A stretch of DNA of 64,000 bases from Rhizobium sp. NZLR1 (lineage in GTDB: Bacteria > Pseudomonadota > Alphaproteobacteria > Rhizobiales > Rhizobiaceae): NCBI RefSeq assembly GCF_017357385.1, contig NZ_CP071634.1:124001-188000 (forward strand). The letters run 5' to 3'. The notes under the pieces are model-generated. The model did not search any database and was not told the origin of the DNA. It saw only the letters and a list, made by a program, of their open reading frames with translations. Position 1 is the first letter of the stretch; each line of letters opens with the position of its first letter. Shown here in pieces: positions 45,206-53,665 of the stretch. Made by a program: the position numbers and the translations under genes.

Positions 45206-46420
45206 ATGAGTGTTTCCTATCGTTGGGTCATCGTCGCCTTGGGCGCATTGATGTCGTGCGTGGCCATCGGCGCGATGTTCTCGCTGGCGATTTTTCAGGA
45301 ACCGATCGCGACAGCGACCGGCTGGTCGCATGTCGGCATCGCCAGCGCGATGACGCTGAATTTTATCGTCATGGGCTTCGGCGGTTTCCTCTGGGGTGCG
45401 GCCAGCGACCGCTTCGGTCCGCGCATCGTCGTGATGATCGGCTCGGTGCTGCTTGGCCTGGCGCTGGTGCTGGCCAGCCGCGCCGAGACGCTGCTGCAGT
45501 TTCAGCTGACCTATGGCATCCTCGTCGGATTGGCCGCCAGCACCTTCTTCGCACCGATGATCGCGGCGACCATCGGCTGGTTCGACGAAAATCGTGGGCT
45601 TGCGGTATCGCTCGTTTCCGCCGGCATGGGCGTCGCGCCGATGACGATCTCGCCTTTCGCGCGCTGGCTGATCTCGGCCTATGAATGGCGGCCGGCGATG
45701 TTAATCATCGGCATTGCAGCGTGGGTGCTGCTCGTGCCGGCCGCCCTGCTGGTCAGGCGCCCACCGGCCGAGGCCGCCGATACCGGCGCCGAATTCACTG
45801 TTGACGGCGCCCAGCCGCAGCTCTCGAAAGTCTTCCGGTCGCCGCAATTCATCGTGCTCGGCCTGACCTTCTTTGCCTGCTGCGCGGCGCATTCCGGGCC
45901 GATCTTCCACATGGTGAATTATGCGACGATCTGCGGCGTCGCCCCGATGGCGGCCGTCAGCATCTACAGCGTCGAGGGTCTGGCGGGCCTCGGCGGCCGG
46001 CTGCTCTATGGCAGCCTTGCCGACAGGATCGGGGTGAAGCCGGTTCTGGTCGCCGGCCTGCTGGTGCAGGCGGCAGCCCTTGCGACCTATCTTTTCGTCA
46101 GCCAGCTGACCGAATTCTATGCGCTCGCCATCGTCTTCGGCAGCGCTTATGGCGGTGTGATGCCGCTCTATGCGGTGCTGGCGCGGGACTATTTCGGGCC
46201 GCGCATCCTCGGCACCGTCTTCGGCGCAGCGACGATGCTTTCCAGCCTCGGCATGGCCTTCGGCCCCCTCATCGGCGGCTGGATATTCGACACGTTCGCC
46301 AATTATTCCTGGCTGTTCATCGGCTCGGCGATGGTCGGGCTCGGGGCCGCGGCCATCGCCCTGGCATTCCCGCCTCTCGTGCGCCAAAAGCCGCAGCCGG
46401 CCTTAGGTCTGGCTCCGTGA
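45206..46420 (+). CDS. major facilitator superfamily transporter
   Basis: This 404-residue protein has 12 predicted membrane helices, starting VIVALGALMSCVAIGAMF. The loop 2-3 motif is GAASDRFGPRIVV (about 66-78) and its repeat is YGSLADRIGVKPV (about 267-279). It resembles the oxalate-formate/monocarboxylate antiporter-like MFS group. GGAGG lies 10 bases ahead of the ATG at 45206. The substrate cannot be set; the pca operon upstream allows an organic-acid role, but this is only proximity. Confidence 0.86.
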   Translation: MSVSYRWVIVALGALMSCVAIGAMFSLAIFQEPIATATGWSHVGIASAMTLNFIVMGFGGFLWGAASDRFGPRIVVMIGSVLLGLALVLASRAETLLQFQLTYGILVGLAASTFFAPMIAATIGWFDENRGLAVSLVSAGMGVAPMTISPFARWLISAYEWRPAMLIIGIAAWVLLVPAALLVRRPPAEAADTGAEFTVDGAQPQLSKVFRSPQFIVLGLTFFACCAAHSGPIFHMVNYATICGVAPMAAVSIYSVEGLAGLGGRLLYGSLADRIGVKPVLVAGLLVQAAALATYLFVSQLTEFYALAIVFGSAYGGVMPLYAVLARDYFGPRILGTVFGAATMLSSLGMAFGPLIGGWIFDTFANYSWLFIGSAMVGLGAAAIALAFPPLVRQKPQPALGLAP

Positions 46421-46597
46421 CAAGATCCTGATCGGCTCTCACAGCAACTTCGGGCGGCCGTCGGTGACGCCCGCCCGCCGCCAGGGCAAATCAGATCTCC
46501 TGATTTCGTGCATTGCCCTTCGCCGATTTCGGCTGATAGACTTCCCCAATCTGTTTCATCACCTATGTCCTTGGTTTTTCGGGAGGCTGTCTTAGCC

Positions 46598-47392
46598 ATG
46601 GTAGAACTTGCGCAATCGCTCGCATCGATCAAATTGCCGGATCTCGCCGGCAAGGCCGTGCTGATCACCGGCGCCTCGACCGGCATCGGGGCGGCGCTCG
46701 CCCGCGCTTTTGCGGCTCAAGGGGCCAAGGTTGGCATCCACTACAATGCCAGCCGCGAGCCGGCGGAGGCGCTTGGCGAGGAGATCCGCGCTGCCGGCGG
46801 CACCGTGCATCTGATCCAGGGCGACGTGTCGCGCGAGGGTGAGACCGAGCGCGTCGTCGAGGAGACGGCAAAGACCTTCGGCCACCTCGACGGCCTTATC
46901 AACAATGCCGGCGGCATGTTGGGGCGCAAGCCGACGTCGGAATATACCGACGCGCATTATGCGGCGGTGATGGATCTCAACGCCCGCTCGGTGCTGGCGG
47001 CAACGCGCGCCGCCCATCCCTGGCTGAAAAAACAGGGTGGCTTCATCATCAACACCACCTCGATCGCCGCCCGCAATGGCGGCGGCAACGGGGCGATCCT
47101 CTATGCGGCATCGAAGGGCTTCGTCTCGACGATCACCCGCGGCCACGCCAAGGAATTCGTCGCCGACAGGATCCGCGTCAATGCCGTGGCGCCTGGAGTC
47201 ATCGCCACGCCGTTCCACGAGCGTTATACCAATGACGAGCAGATGGAACTGCAGCGCAAGTCGATCCCGATGGGTTTCGTCGGCACATCGGAGAATTGCG
47301 TCGGCGCCTATCTCTTCCTCGCCTCGCCGACGCTGTCCGGCTACATCACCGGCCAGATCATCGAGGTGAATGGCGGCCAGTTGATGCCGTAA
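46598..47392 (+). CDS. short-chain dehydrogenase/reductase
   Basis: This 264-residue Rossmann enzyme has the NAD(P) site TGASTGIGAALARAF near residues 24-38 and NNAGG near 105. The catalytic Ser is in NTTSIAARNG and the pair Tyr-x3-Lys in LYAASKGF (about 170-176). The C-terminal end NGGQLMP is classical. The substrate is unknown. The ATG at 46598 has GGGAGG 11 bases upstream. It precedes glgX but has a gap containing a separate stress-type promoter, so the two are probably distinct units. Confidence 0.88.
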   Translation: MVELAQSLASIKLPDLAGKAVLITGASTGIGAALARAFAAQGAKVGIHYNASREPAEALGEEIRAAGGTVHLIQGDVSREGETERVVEETAKTFGHLDGLINNAGGMLGRKPTSEYTDAHYAAVMDLNARSVLAATRAAHPWLKKQGGFIINTTSIAARNGGGNGAILYAASKGFVSTITRGHAKEFVADRIRVNAVAPGVIATPFHERYTNDEQMELQRKSIPMGFVGTSENCVGAYLFLASPTLSGYITGQIIEVNGGQLMP

Positions 47393-47438
47393 GCGCACCC
47401 TCCGGCCGGCAACACCGTTGCCTTTTCCCATTCATGAG

Positions 47439-47463
47439 GGAACTTTAGAACCGCCATTACGTT
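47439..47463 (+). promoter_or_regulatory. EcfG (general stress sigma) type promoter of glgX operon
   Basis: GGAAC at 47439-47443, 16 bases, then CGTT at 47460-47463 matches the rhizobial RpoE2/EcfG consensus (GGAAC-N16/17-CGTT) exactly. The -10 element ends 32 bases before the glgX ATG. Confidence 0.8.
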
Positions 47464-47495
47464 TCCCGCTTGGTCTTTTCATTGAGCGGGGCATC

Positions 47496-49652
47496 ATGAG
47501 CTTTTCATTTTCGGAACTCGACTTCCTCAAGCCGGAGCTGGGGGCAGAGTATACGGGTTCCGGTACCCATTTCGCCGTTTTCTCGGCTCATGCGGAACAG
47601 ATAGAGCTCTGCCTCTTCTCCCCCGATGGAAAAAATGAAATCGCCCGGATGCCGCTACCGAAACGCGAGGGCGACATCTGGTCCGGGTATGTCGCCGGGG
47701 TCGGGCCGGGCACCGTCTACGGCTATCGCGCCCATGGCCCCTATGACCCCAACGCCGGCCATCGTTTCAATGCCAACAAGCTTCTGCTCGACCCCTATGC
47801 CAAGCAGGTAACGGGCGACTTGCAATGGGACGACGCGCTGTTCGGCTATCAGATCGGCGAGGACGACCTTTCCTTCGACGATCGCGACAGCGCGCCTTTC
47901 ACGGTCAAGGGCGTGGTCCAGGATCCGGACTTCGATTGGGCGGGTGAAGAGGCGATCCGCCGACCCTGGCCCGACACCATCATCTACGAGGCGCATGTGC
48001 GCGGCCTGACGATGACGCATCCGAAGGTGCCCGACCGACTGCGCGGCACCTTTCTCGGCATGTGCAGCGATCCGATCATCGACCACCTCGTCAAGCTCGG
48101 CATCTCGGCGATCGAGCTGCTGCCGATCCAGTATTTCCTCGATGATCGTTATCTCCTCGAAAACAACCTCAAGAACTATTGGGGCTACCAGACGCTCGGC
48201 TTCTTCGCGCCGCAATCGCGCTACATGTCCGGCGACAAGATCACCGAGATCAAGACCATGGTGCGGAAGTTCCATGCCGCCGGCATCGAGGTCATCATGG
48301 ATGTGGTCTACAACCACACCGCCGAGGGCAGCGAGAAAGGGCCGACATTGTCCTTCCGCGGGCTCGACAACGCCAGCTACTACATTCTCTCGCCCGACGA
48401 TCCCCGCCATACTTTCGATACGACTGGCACCGGCAATACGCTGAATGTCGCCCATCCGATGGTGATGCGCATGGTGCTCGACAGCCTGCGCTACTGGGTT
48501 GGCGTCATGCATATCGACGGCTTCCGCTTCGATCTTGCCAGCACGCTCGGGAGGCAGGACCTGGAATTCGACCGCCAGGGCGGCTTCTTCGGCGCCATCC
48601 GGCAGGATCCGATTCTCTCAGGCGTCAAGCTGATCGCCGAACCCTGGGATATCGGCGAGGGCGGCTACCAGGTCGGGGGCTTCCCGCATCCCTTCCGTGA
48701 GTGGAACGACAAGTTTCGCGACGACGTGCGCCGTTTCTGGAAGGGCGATGGCGGCATGGTGTCGGAGGTGGCGGCGCGCGTCACCGGCTCGGCGCCGCAG
48801 TTCAATCATTCCGATCGGGGCGCCACCTCTTCGATCAATCTCCTGTCGGCCCATGACGGCTTCACGCTGACGGATACGGTGTCCTTCGACGACAAGCACA
48901 ATGAGGCGAATGGCGAGGACAACCGCGACGGCCATTCGGACAATCATTCCGACAATATGGGCGCCGAAGGCGCAACCGACAATGCCGAAATCAATGCCGC
49001 GCGGACGCGGCGTCGGCGCAACATGATTGCGACGCTGATGCTTTCCCAAGGCGTGCCGATGATTCTCGCCGGTGACGAGCTCGGCAACAGCCAGGGCGGC
49101 AACAACAACGCCTATTGCCAGGACAATGAAATCGGCTGGACGGGCTGGGAAGGGCTCGACGATCCCTTCCTCGATTTCTGCCGGCAGGCCGTCGCCTTCC
49201 GCAAGGCGCATCCGGTCCTGCGGCAGGAGCGGTTCCTGACCGGCGAGACCAGCGAGGACGGGCGCATCGAGATCGCATGGTACAAGCCGGACGGCAACTT
49301 CATGGACGACGACGCCTGGAACGACGACGGATTGCAAGTGCTCGGCGTCTATCTCTCAAGGAGCGCACTTGCACCGGAAACCGAGGTGATGGACGACCTT
49401 TTCCTCGTCTTCAATGCCGGCGGCGATTGCGAAATACACCTGCCCGAGGTGAACGGGCTGGAACACTGGTCGCGGATCCTCGACACCGGGACAGAGACCA
49501 ACGCTTTCGAGGTGCACGAGCAGGACAATCCGGTCATCGTCTATGCCCAGAGCGTCGCCGTCTTTGCGCCGACAGGCCAGACCCAACCGCCGGAGGGGGC
49601 GACCAAGGCCCAGCGCCGCCGCTGGTTCCAGTTCGGTCGCAGGAGCAAGTAG
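47496..49652 (+). CDS. glgX: glycogen debranching enzyme (GH13)
   Basis: This 718-residue cytoplasmic enzyme cleaves alpha-1,6 branches in glycogen limit dextrins. An N-terminal CBM48-type domain (about 18-120) is followed by the GH13 barrel. The nucleophile Asp is in IDGFRFDLAS (near 346), the acid/base Glu in LIAEPWDIG (near 382), and the third acid in LLSAHDGFTLTD. The start at 47496 follows GAGCGGGG. It is the first gene of an apparent operon with topoisomerase IB and a LigD-type polymerase. A consensus stress-sigma promoter precedes it, so glycogen use seems tied to stress. Confidence 0.92.
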   Translation: MSFSFSELDFLKPELGAEYTGSGTHFAVFSAHAEQIELCLFSPDGKNEIARMPLPKREGDIWSGYVAGVGPGTVYGYRAHGPYDPNAGHRFNANKLLLDPYAKQVTGDLQWDDALFGYQIGEDDLSFDDRDSAPFTVKGVVQDPDFDWAGEEAIRRPWPDTIIYEAHVRGLTMTHPKVPDRLRGTFLGMCSDPIIDHLVKLGISAIELLPIQYFLDDRYLLENNLKNYWGYQTLGFFAPQSRYMSGDKITEIKTMVRKFHAAGIEVIMDVVYNHTAEGSEKGPTLSFRGLDNASYYILSPDDPRHTFDTTGTGNTLNVAHPMVMRMVLDSLRYWVGVMHIDGFRFDLASTLGRQDLEFDRQGGFFGAIRQDPILSGVKLIAEPWDIGEGGYQVGGFPHPFREWNDKFRDDVRRFWKGDGGMVSEVAARVTGSAPQFNHSDRGATSSINLLSAHDGFTLTDTVSFDDKHNEANGEDNRDGHSDNHSDNMGAEGATDNAEINAARTRRRRNMIATLMLSQGVPMILAGDELGNSQGGNNNAYCQDNEIGWTGWEGLDDPFLDFCRQAVAFRKAHPVLRQERFLTGETSEDGRIEIAWYKPDGNFMDDDAWNDDGLQVLGVYLSRSALAPETEVMDDLFLVFNAGGDCEIHLPEVNGLEHWSRILDTGTETNAFEVHEQDNPVIVYAQSVAVFAPTGQTQPPEGATKAQRRRWFQFGRRSK

Positions 49653-49667
49653 CAGGTCGCAGAGAAG

Positions 49668-50675
49668 ATGAATGCCGAAGCCATCACCGAACTTGGTCTC
49701 GTCTATGTCAGCGATACCGAACCAGGCATCCGCAGACGAAGGAAGGGCAAGGGCTTCAGCTATGTGATGCCCGACGGCACGACGCTTGCCGATGAATTGC
49801 AGCGGGCGCGCATCGGCGCGCTTGGTCTGCCGCCGGCCTATGAGAATGTCTGGATCTGCCTCTACGAAAACGGCCATCTGCAGGCGACGGGCATTGATGC
49901 GCGCGGGCGTAAGCAATATCGCTATCACAAGGAATGGCAGTCTTTCCGCAGTGCCGGGAAATTCCATCAGCTGATCGAGTTCGGCCGGGCGCTGCCGAAG
50001 ATACGCCGCACTGTGCTGCGCCATCTCGACACCGGCACCGAGGATGTCAACGGCGTGCTGGCGGCCCTGACGACGCTGCTCGACGAGGCGCACTTGCGCG
50101 TCGGCAACCAGGCCTATGTCAGGGAAAACGGCACCTATGGCGCAACGACGCTGCTCAAGCGGCACTTGAAGATCGTCGACGGGCAGATCGAGCTGAAATT
50201 CCGCGCCAAGGGCGGCAAGCGCGTCCAGCGCAGTCTCAAACATCCCAGGCTGCAGAAGATCCTGGAGGAGATCGCGGACCTGCCCGGCCGCCAGCTTTTC
50301 GTCTGGAAGGATGAAAACGCTGCGCTGAAGCCGATCGATTCCGGCCGGCTGAACGCCTATCTGGCCGAGATATCGGGAATCCCGATTTCCGCGAAAACCT
50401 TCCGCACCTGGGCAGGGTCGCTGGCGGCCTTCGGAGCGGCGCGCGAGGCGATTGTCTGTGGTTCCAGGCCGACGGTAAAGCAGATGTCGGAGGCCTCGGC
50501 AGAGGCACTGCACAACACGCCGGCGATCTCGCGCTCGAGCTATATCCATCCGGCGATCATCGCGCTCGCCGGCAATGATCATCCGCTGATCGAGAGCAGC
50601 AACGAGCCGCTGCGGGGCTTGCGGGCCGAGGAAAACAGGCTACTTGATTTTCTCACACGCGAGATTGAGGAATGA
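49668..50675 (+). CDS. type IB DNA topoisomerase (poxvirus-like)
   Basis: This 335-residue enzyme relaxes supercoiled DNA through a 3'-phosphotyrosine intermediate. The N-terminal DNA-clamp part is residues 1-90 (YHKEWQSFRSAGKF). In the catalytic domain, Arg144 (LRVGNQAY), Arg246 (SAKTFRTWAGS) and Tyr292 (ISRSSYIHPAI) fit the type IB active site. It begins 15 bases after glgX and overlaps the polymerase gene by four bases. Bacterial type IB enzymes are accessory, often tied to stress or repair, which suits the neighbours. Confidence 0.92.
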   Translation: MNAEAITELGLVYVSDTEPGIRRRRKGKGFSYVMPDGTTLADELQRARIGALGLPPAYENVWICLYENGHLQATGIDARGRKQYRYHKEWQSFRSAGKFHQLIEFGRALPKIRRTVLRHLDTGTEDVNGVLAALTTLLDEAHLRVGNQAYVRENGTYGATTLLKRHLKIVDGQIELKFRAKGGKRVQRSLKHPRLQKILEEIADLPGRQLFVWKDENAALKPIDSGRLNAYLAEISGIPISAKTFRTWAGSLAAFGAAREAIVCGSRPTVKQMSEASAEALHNTPAISRSSYIHPAIIALAGNDHPLIESSNEPLRGLRAEENRLLDFLTREIEE

Positions 50676-51550
50676 GCCCGAAAAATCCATCCGCATCCGA
50701 CGTCGTGCTGACCCATCCCGACCGGCTGTACTGGCCGGACGAGGGTGTGACCAAGCAGGCGCTCGCGGACTATTATGCGGCGGTCTGGCCATTCATGGCG
50801 CCTTATCTCGTCAATCGGCCCCTGGCGCTGCTGCGTTTGCCGGACGGAATAAAGGGCCACCAGCGGTTTTTCCAGAAACATGCCTGGAAGGGCATGAATC
50901 CTCATATCGAGGAGATCGCCGATCCGCAGGAAACGGACGGCGAAAAGCTGTTGCGCATCGCCGATTTCAACGGCCTGGTGGCGCTGGTGCAATCGGCCGC
51001 GCTCGAAATTCATCCCTGGGGCGTAACGACCGATCATTGGGAAAAGCCGGATATGATCACCATGGACCTCGATCCCGGCGAGGACGTCGCCTGGAGCGCG
51101 GTGATTTCGGCAGCGCTTGACGTGAAGGCGCGACTGGAAGCGCGGGGCCTTGCCGCCTTCGTCAAGACATCAGGCGGCAAGGGACTGCATGTTGTGTCGC
51201 CGCTCGCGGCGAAGGCCGGCTGGGCCGAGGTGAAGGATTTTGCCCATTCACTTGCAGAAAGCATGTCGGCTGACGCGCCGGAAAAATATCTGTCGACCGC
51301 GACGAAGGCCAAACGCGGCGGGCACATCTATATCGATTATCTTCGCAACGGCCGCGGCAGCACGGCGGTCGCGGCCTATTCGACGCGGGCACGACTGGGG
51401 GCTCCGGTTTCGATGCCGCTCGATTGGTCTGATTTGAACGAAGTCAGCGGCCCGGCCGCCTTCACGCTTGCCAACGTGCCGCAGCAAATGAAGACCCGGC
51501 CGAAGGACCCATGGGGCGATTTCTTCGATGCGGCCATGCCGCTGGAATGA
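50672..51550 (+). CDS. stand-alone LigD-type polymerase (primase-polymerase domain of NHEJ ligase D)
   Basis: This 292-residue archaeo-eukaryotic primase-type polymerase carries metal ligands Asp132 and Asp134 in ITMDLDPGE and Asp222 in HIYIDYLRN. The nucleotide-binding TSGGKGLHVV is at 166-175 and STATKAKRGGHIY lies near 208-220. In LigD this domain fills gaps and adds bases during end joining. Here it stands alone without ligase or phosphoesterase domains, as in some mycobacterial and archaeal homologues. The ATG overlaps the topoisomerase stop (ATGA). No Ku or ligase gene is in the window, so its ligase partner must lie elsewhere. Confidence 0.9.
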   Translation: MSPKNPSASDVVLTHPDRLYWPDEGVTKQALADYYAAVWPFMAPYLVNRPLALLRLPDGIKGHQRFFQKHAWKGMNPHIEEIADPQETDGEKLLRIADFNGLVALVQSAALEIHPWGVTTDHWEKPDMITMDLDPGEDVAWSAVISAALDVKARLEARGLAAFVKTSGGKGLHVVSPLAAKAGWAEVKDFAHSLAESMSADAPEKYLSTATKAKRGGHIYIDYLRNGRGSTAVAAYSTRARLGAPVSMPLDWSDLNEVSGPAAFTLANVPQQMKTRPKDPWGDFFDAAMPLE

Positions 51551-51562
51551 ACCGCTCTTCAC

Positions 51563-52297
51563 TCACCCCGCGCTGTCGAGCTCGGGATAATGCCGGAAAA
51601 TCCCGTCCTCGTTGAAGGCCAAGCGGCGAGGCGAAGCGAGATAGCGGGCGATGTTCGGACGCTTTTCCACTCGATCATGCAGGGCCAGCAGCGCCGGGTA
51701 TTCCGCCTTGCGCTTCGCCATGGCTTTCGGAAACGCATAGATCAGGCCCTCGATTATCTGGAAGAGCGAGAGGTCGACATAGGTGAGCGCATTTCCCACA
51801 ATATGGTCGAGGCCGTCAGGGTTCTGCCGCAGAACACGCTCGAAATAACCAAGGAATTTCGGAATGCGATCGCGGATGAAGGCGGCGGAGCGGGCTTTCG
51901 CCTCTTGCTTCTGATCCTCGTAGTAAAGCGACGTGTCGATCGGGTGATGCGTATCATGCACCTCGGCGACGAAATCGGTGATGGTGAGCTGCAACCCGTT
52001 GGCGACATGGCGAAGGCCTTCGTCCTCAGGCGCAAGGCCGAGTTTCGGGCCGAGGTAAAACAGGATGTTGGCGACATGCGGGATAATCAGGTCGCCGTCC
52101 TTCAGGAAAGGCGGGGCGAAGGGAATATGCGGTTCGCTTTCGCTATCCATGAGGGCGAACATGGCGTCCGTCCCCCGCGTAGGCTCGCGGGTGACGTCGA
52201 CATAGTCGGCGCCGGCTTCCTCAAGCGCCAGCCGGACGAATTCGCCGCGGCCTTGCAGGCCGTCCCAATAATAAAGCTCGTATGCCATGGTGCTCAT
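51563..52297 (-). CDS. glutathione S-transferase
   Basis: This 244-residue cytoplasmic protein has a thioredoxin-like N-terminal domain (YELYYWDGLQGRGEFVRLAL, residues 5-24). A helical C-terminal domain covers about 90-240, with LTYVDLSLFQIIEGL as the N-capping Asp region. It is of the sigma or eukaryote-like type, with Tyr9 or Tyr10 as the likely glutathione-activating residue. Its ATG overlaps the stop of the DUF3175 gene. It probably detoxifies electrophiles under stress. It ends 12 bases from the convergent polymerase gene. Confidence 0.87.
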   Translation of the reverse strand: MSTMAYELYYWDGLQGRGEFVRLALEEAGADYVDVTREPTRGTDAMFALMDSESEPHIPFAPPFLKDGDLIIPHVANILFYLGPKLGLAPEDEGLRHVANGLQLTITDFVAEVHDTHHPIDTSLYYEDQKQEAKARSAAFIRDRIPKFLGYFERVLRQNPDGLDHIVGNALTYVDLSLFQIIEGLIYAFPKAMAKRKAEYPALLALHDRVEKRPNIARYLASPRRLAFNEDGIFRHYPELDSAG

Positions 52298-52584
52298 TTC
52301 TTCGGTTGACGATCGAAGTCTTTTCGCAGTTCGTCCTTGGCTTTTTCAAGGGTGCCGCGCCGCTTTTTCGTCAGCTGGTCGCCGGCGCGGTTGATGTAGA
52401 AGGTCAGCATCGACATGGCCGCCCGGAACGGGCTCGACTTGCGCCGATGGCTCTCCTCGGACGAGTGCTTGACGGAGCGGGCGATCTTCTTCGGATCGTC
52501 CGATTTGAACACGCCTTCCTTCAGGTCCATGGCATCGCTGTGTTCAGTGACATCTCGCGACCATTTTTTCTTCGACTTGGCCAT
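52294..52584 (-). CDS. DUF3175 family protein
   Basis: This 96-residue, strongly basic protein begins MAKSKKKWSRDVTEHSDAMD and has the SVKHSSEESHRRKSSPFRAA segment (about 37-56) typical of DUF3175. Function is unknown. Lys-, Arg- and Ser-rich composition suggests nucleic-acid binding, as in other small stress-induced rhizobial proteins. It is translationally coupled to the GST gene and lies 58 bases downstream of the plasmid-stabilisation-like gene, so the three may share one transcript from the EcfG-type promoter at 52988. Confidence 0.85.
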   Translation of the reverse strand: MAKSKKKWSRDVTEHSDAMDLKEGVFKSDDPKKIARSVKHSSEESHRRKSSPFRAAMSMLTFYINRAGDQLTKKRRGTLEKAKDELRKDFDRQPKK

Positions 52585-52642
52585 GTCTAAAATCCTTTGT
52601 CGGATGCGGCCGGCGGCAGATCACCGCCAGTCGCACCTTTTG

Positions 52643-52957
52643 TTAGTGGTGGCTGTGGTGTTCATGACGCTCGCGCGTCGCGGCCGCCTTCTTCGCCGAA
52701 GCTGACCGTTCCTCCTTCGAGCGCGCGGCGGATGCAGCGCCGCCGATGTGACCACCCTTTTGGGCGGAGCCGTGCGTATCCGTCTTGCCGCGGCCGGAAC
52801 CGGATTTATTGCCGCCGCCGCTTTCCTTGTTGACCGTCGCCCAGGCACGCCGCTCAGCCTCTCTCTCGGAGACGCCGCGATCTTCGTAGCCCTCCTCGAT
52901 GTGCTCGGCCTTGCGCTTCTGCGTGTCGGTATAGGCGGATTTGTCACCTCTCGGCAT
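52643..52957 (-). CDS. small hydrophilic plasmid-stabilisation-like stress protein
   Basis: This 104-residue protein has an N-terminal part (TDTQKRKAEHIEEGYEDRGV, residues 10-29, then SEREAERRAWATVNKESGGG) that is recognisable in a rhizobial family annotated as plasmid stabilisation proteins. A Gly-, Lys- and Ser-rich tail ends in a His stretch (RHEHHSHH). The tail is probably disordered. No toxin or partition motif is present, so the family name should not be taken as function. GGAGG lies five bases ahead of the ATG, and an EcfG-type promoter ends 31 bases upstream. Confidence 0.82.
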   Translation of the reverse strand: MPRGDKSAYTDTQKRKAEHIEEGYEDRGVSEREAERRAWATVNKESGGGNKSGSGRGKTDTHGSAQKGGHIGGAASAARSKEERSASAKKAAATRERHEHHSHH

Positions 52958-52987
52958 CGTCGCCTCCTCTGGTGTGCACAGGGATCA

Positions 52988-53012
52988 AACTGGTGCTGAG
53001 GCCGAAAGTTCC
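52988..53012 (-). promoter_or_regulatory. EcfG-type promoter of the plasmid-stabilisation-like gene
   Basis: On the minus strand, GGAAC (53012-53008), 16 bases, then AGTT (52991-52988). This fits GGAAC-N18-TT, the RpoE2/EcfG consensus. It lies 31 bases before the start at 52957, the same geometry as at glgX. Confidence 0.68.
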
Positions 53013-53035
53013 GGCGGTAGGGTGGCTCGGATATC

Positions 53036-53061
53036 GGAACGAAAGCCGCGTTCGCTCCATT
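53036..53061 (+). promoter_or_regulatory. EcfG-type promoter of the 117-residue hypothetical gene
   Basis: GGAAC at 53036-53040, 19 bases, then TT at 53060-53061 fits GGAAC-N19-TT. It lies 38 bases before the ATG at 53100 and is back to back with the minus-strand promoter at 52988-53012. Confidence 0.5.
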
Positions 53062-53099
53062 CCAGATGGGAAAACCGCCCACAAACAGGAGCCGAGAAC

Positions 53100-53453
53100 A
53101 TGGAAAACCACATCGTCAAAGCCGATGGAAACGGCGCGATCGACGTCAACGGCCAAGTGTCACCGGTTACCTATACCGTCAGCCTCAAGGAGCACTCCTA
53201 CGAGGTCGACATCCGCCTGATGGCGCCGCGTGACTGGTTGCTGCAAAGAGGTTTCGAGCGGGATGCCGTTCTGGTCAGCCAGAGCGGCGCGCGTATTCCC
53301 GTCTATCACGATGGTGCCAACCATCACGACAGCGGCCGCCTTGATCCCGCCGACACGATCTCGATCGAACTGACGGCGCGCGACGACAGCTGCACCAGTG
53401 AGGTGGATCTGATGCGCAAATATCCCGAATTCGACGGCGCCGCTCTTGCGTAA
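53100..53453 (+). CDS. hypothetical protein (117 aa)
   Basis: This 117-residue, acidic, soluble protein belongs to no family I recognise. It has no signal peptide and appears to be a beta-rich single domain, with YTVSLKEHSYEVDIRLMAPR at residues 21-40 and GARIPVYHDGANHHDSGRLD in the middle. CAGGAG lies eight bases ahead of the ATG at 53100. It is divergent from the plasmid-stabilisation-like gene, and both seem to have stress-type promoters. Function unknown. Confidence 0.75.
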   Translation: MENHIVKADGNGAIDVNGQVSPVTYTVSLKEHSYEVDIRLMAPRDWLLQRGFERDAVLVSQSGARIPVYHDGANHHDSGRLDPADTISIELTARDDSCTSEVDLMRKYPEFDGAALA

Positions 53454-53481
53454 AACGAGCTGGGAGGATGCCTGCGACCTG

Positions 53482-53655
53482 TTATTTTCGATAGAGCTTT
53501 TGCGATGCAGCGAAGGCACGGCCAATGTCGAAGGAGCGCGGCTGCACCGGTGCGCGGGGATCGCGGAAAATCAGCCCGACGAGATTGTCGACGACAAGGA
53601 TGAAGCCGAGCGCGAGACCGAGGTAGAGCAGTGCGGCGATGATGAGGAGCGACAT
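53482..53655 (-). CDS. small single-pass membrane protein (57 aa)
   Basis: The 57 residues begin MSLLIIAALLYLGLALGFIL, one clear membrane helix. A 30-residue basic cytoplasmic tail ending AASQKLYRK follows. AGAGGG lies six bases ahead of the ATG at 53655. It starts 10 bases after the stop of the small gene 53666-53848, suggesting co-transcription. No family recognised. Such small membrane proteins often modulate a larger partner, but none can be named. Confidence 0.6.
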   Translation of the reverse strand: MSLLIIAALLYLGLALGFILVVDNLVGLIFRDPRAPVQPRSFDIGRAFAASQKLYRK

Positions 53656-53665
53656 CTCCATCCCT

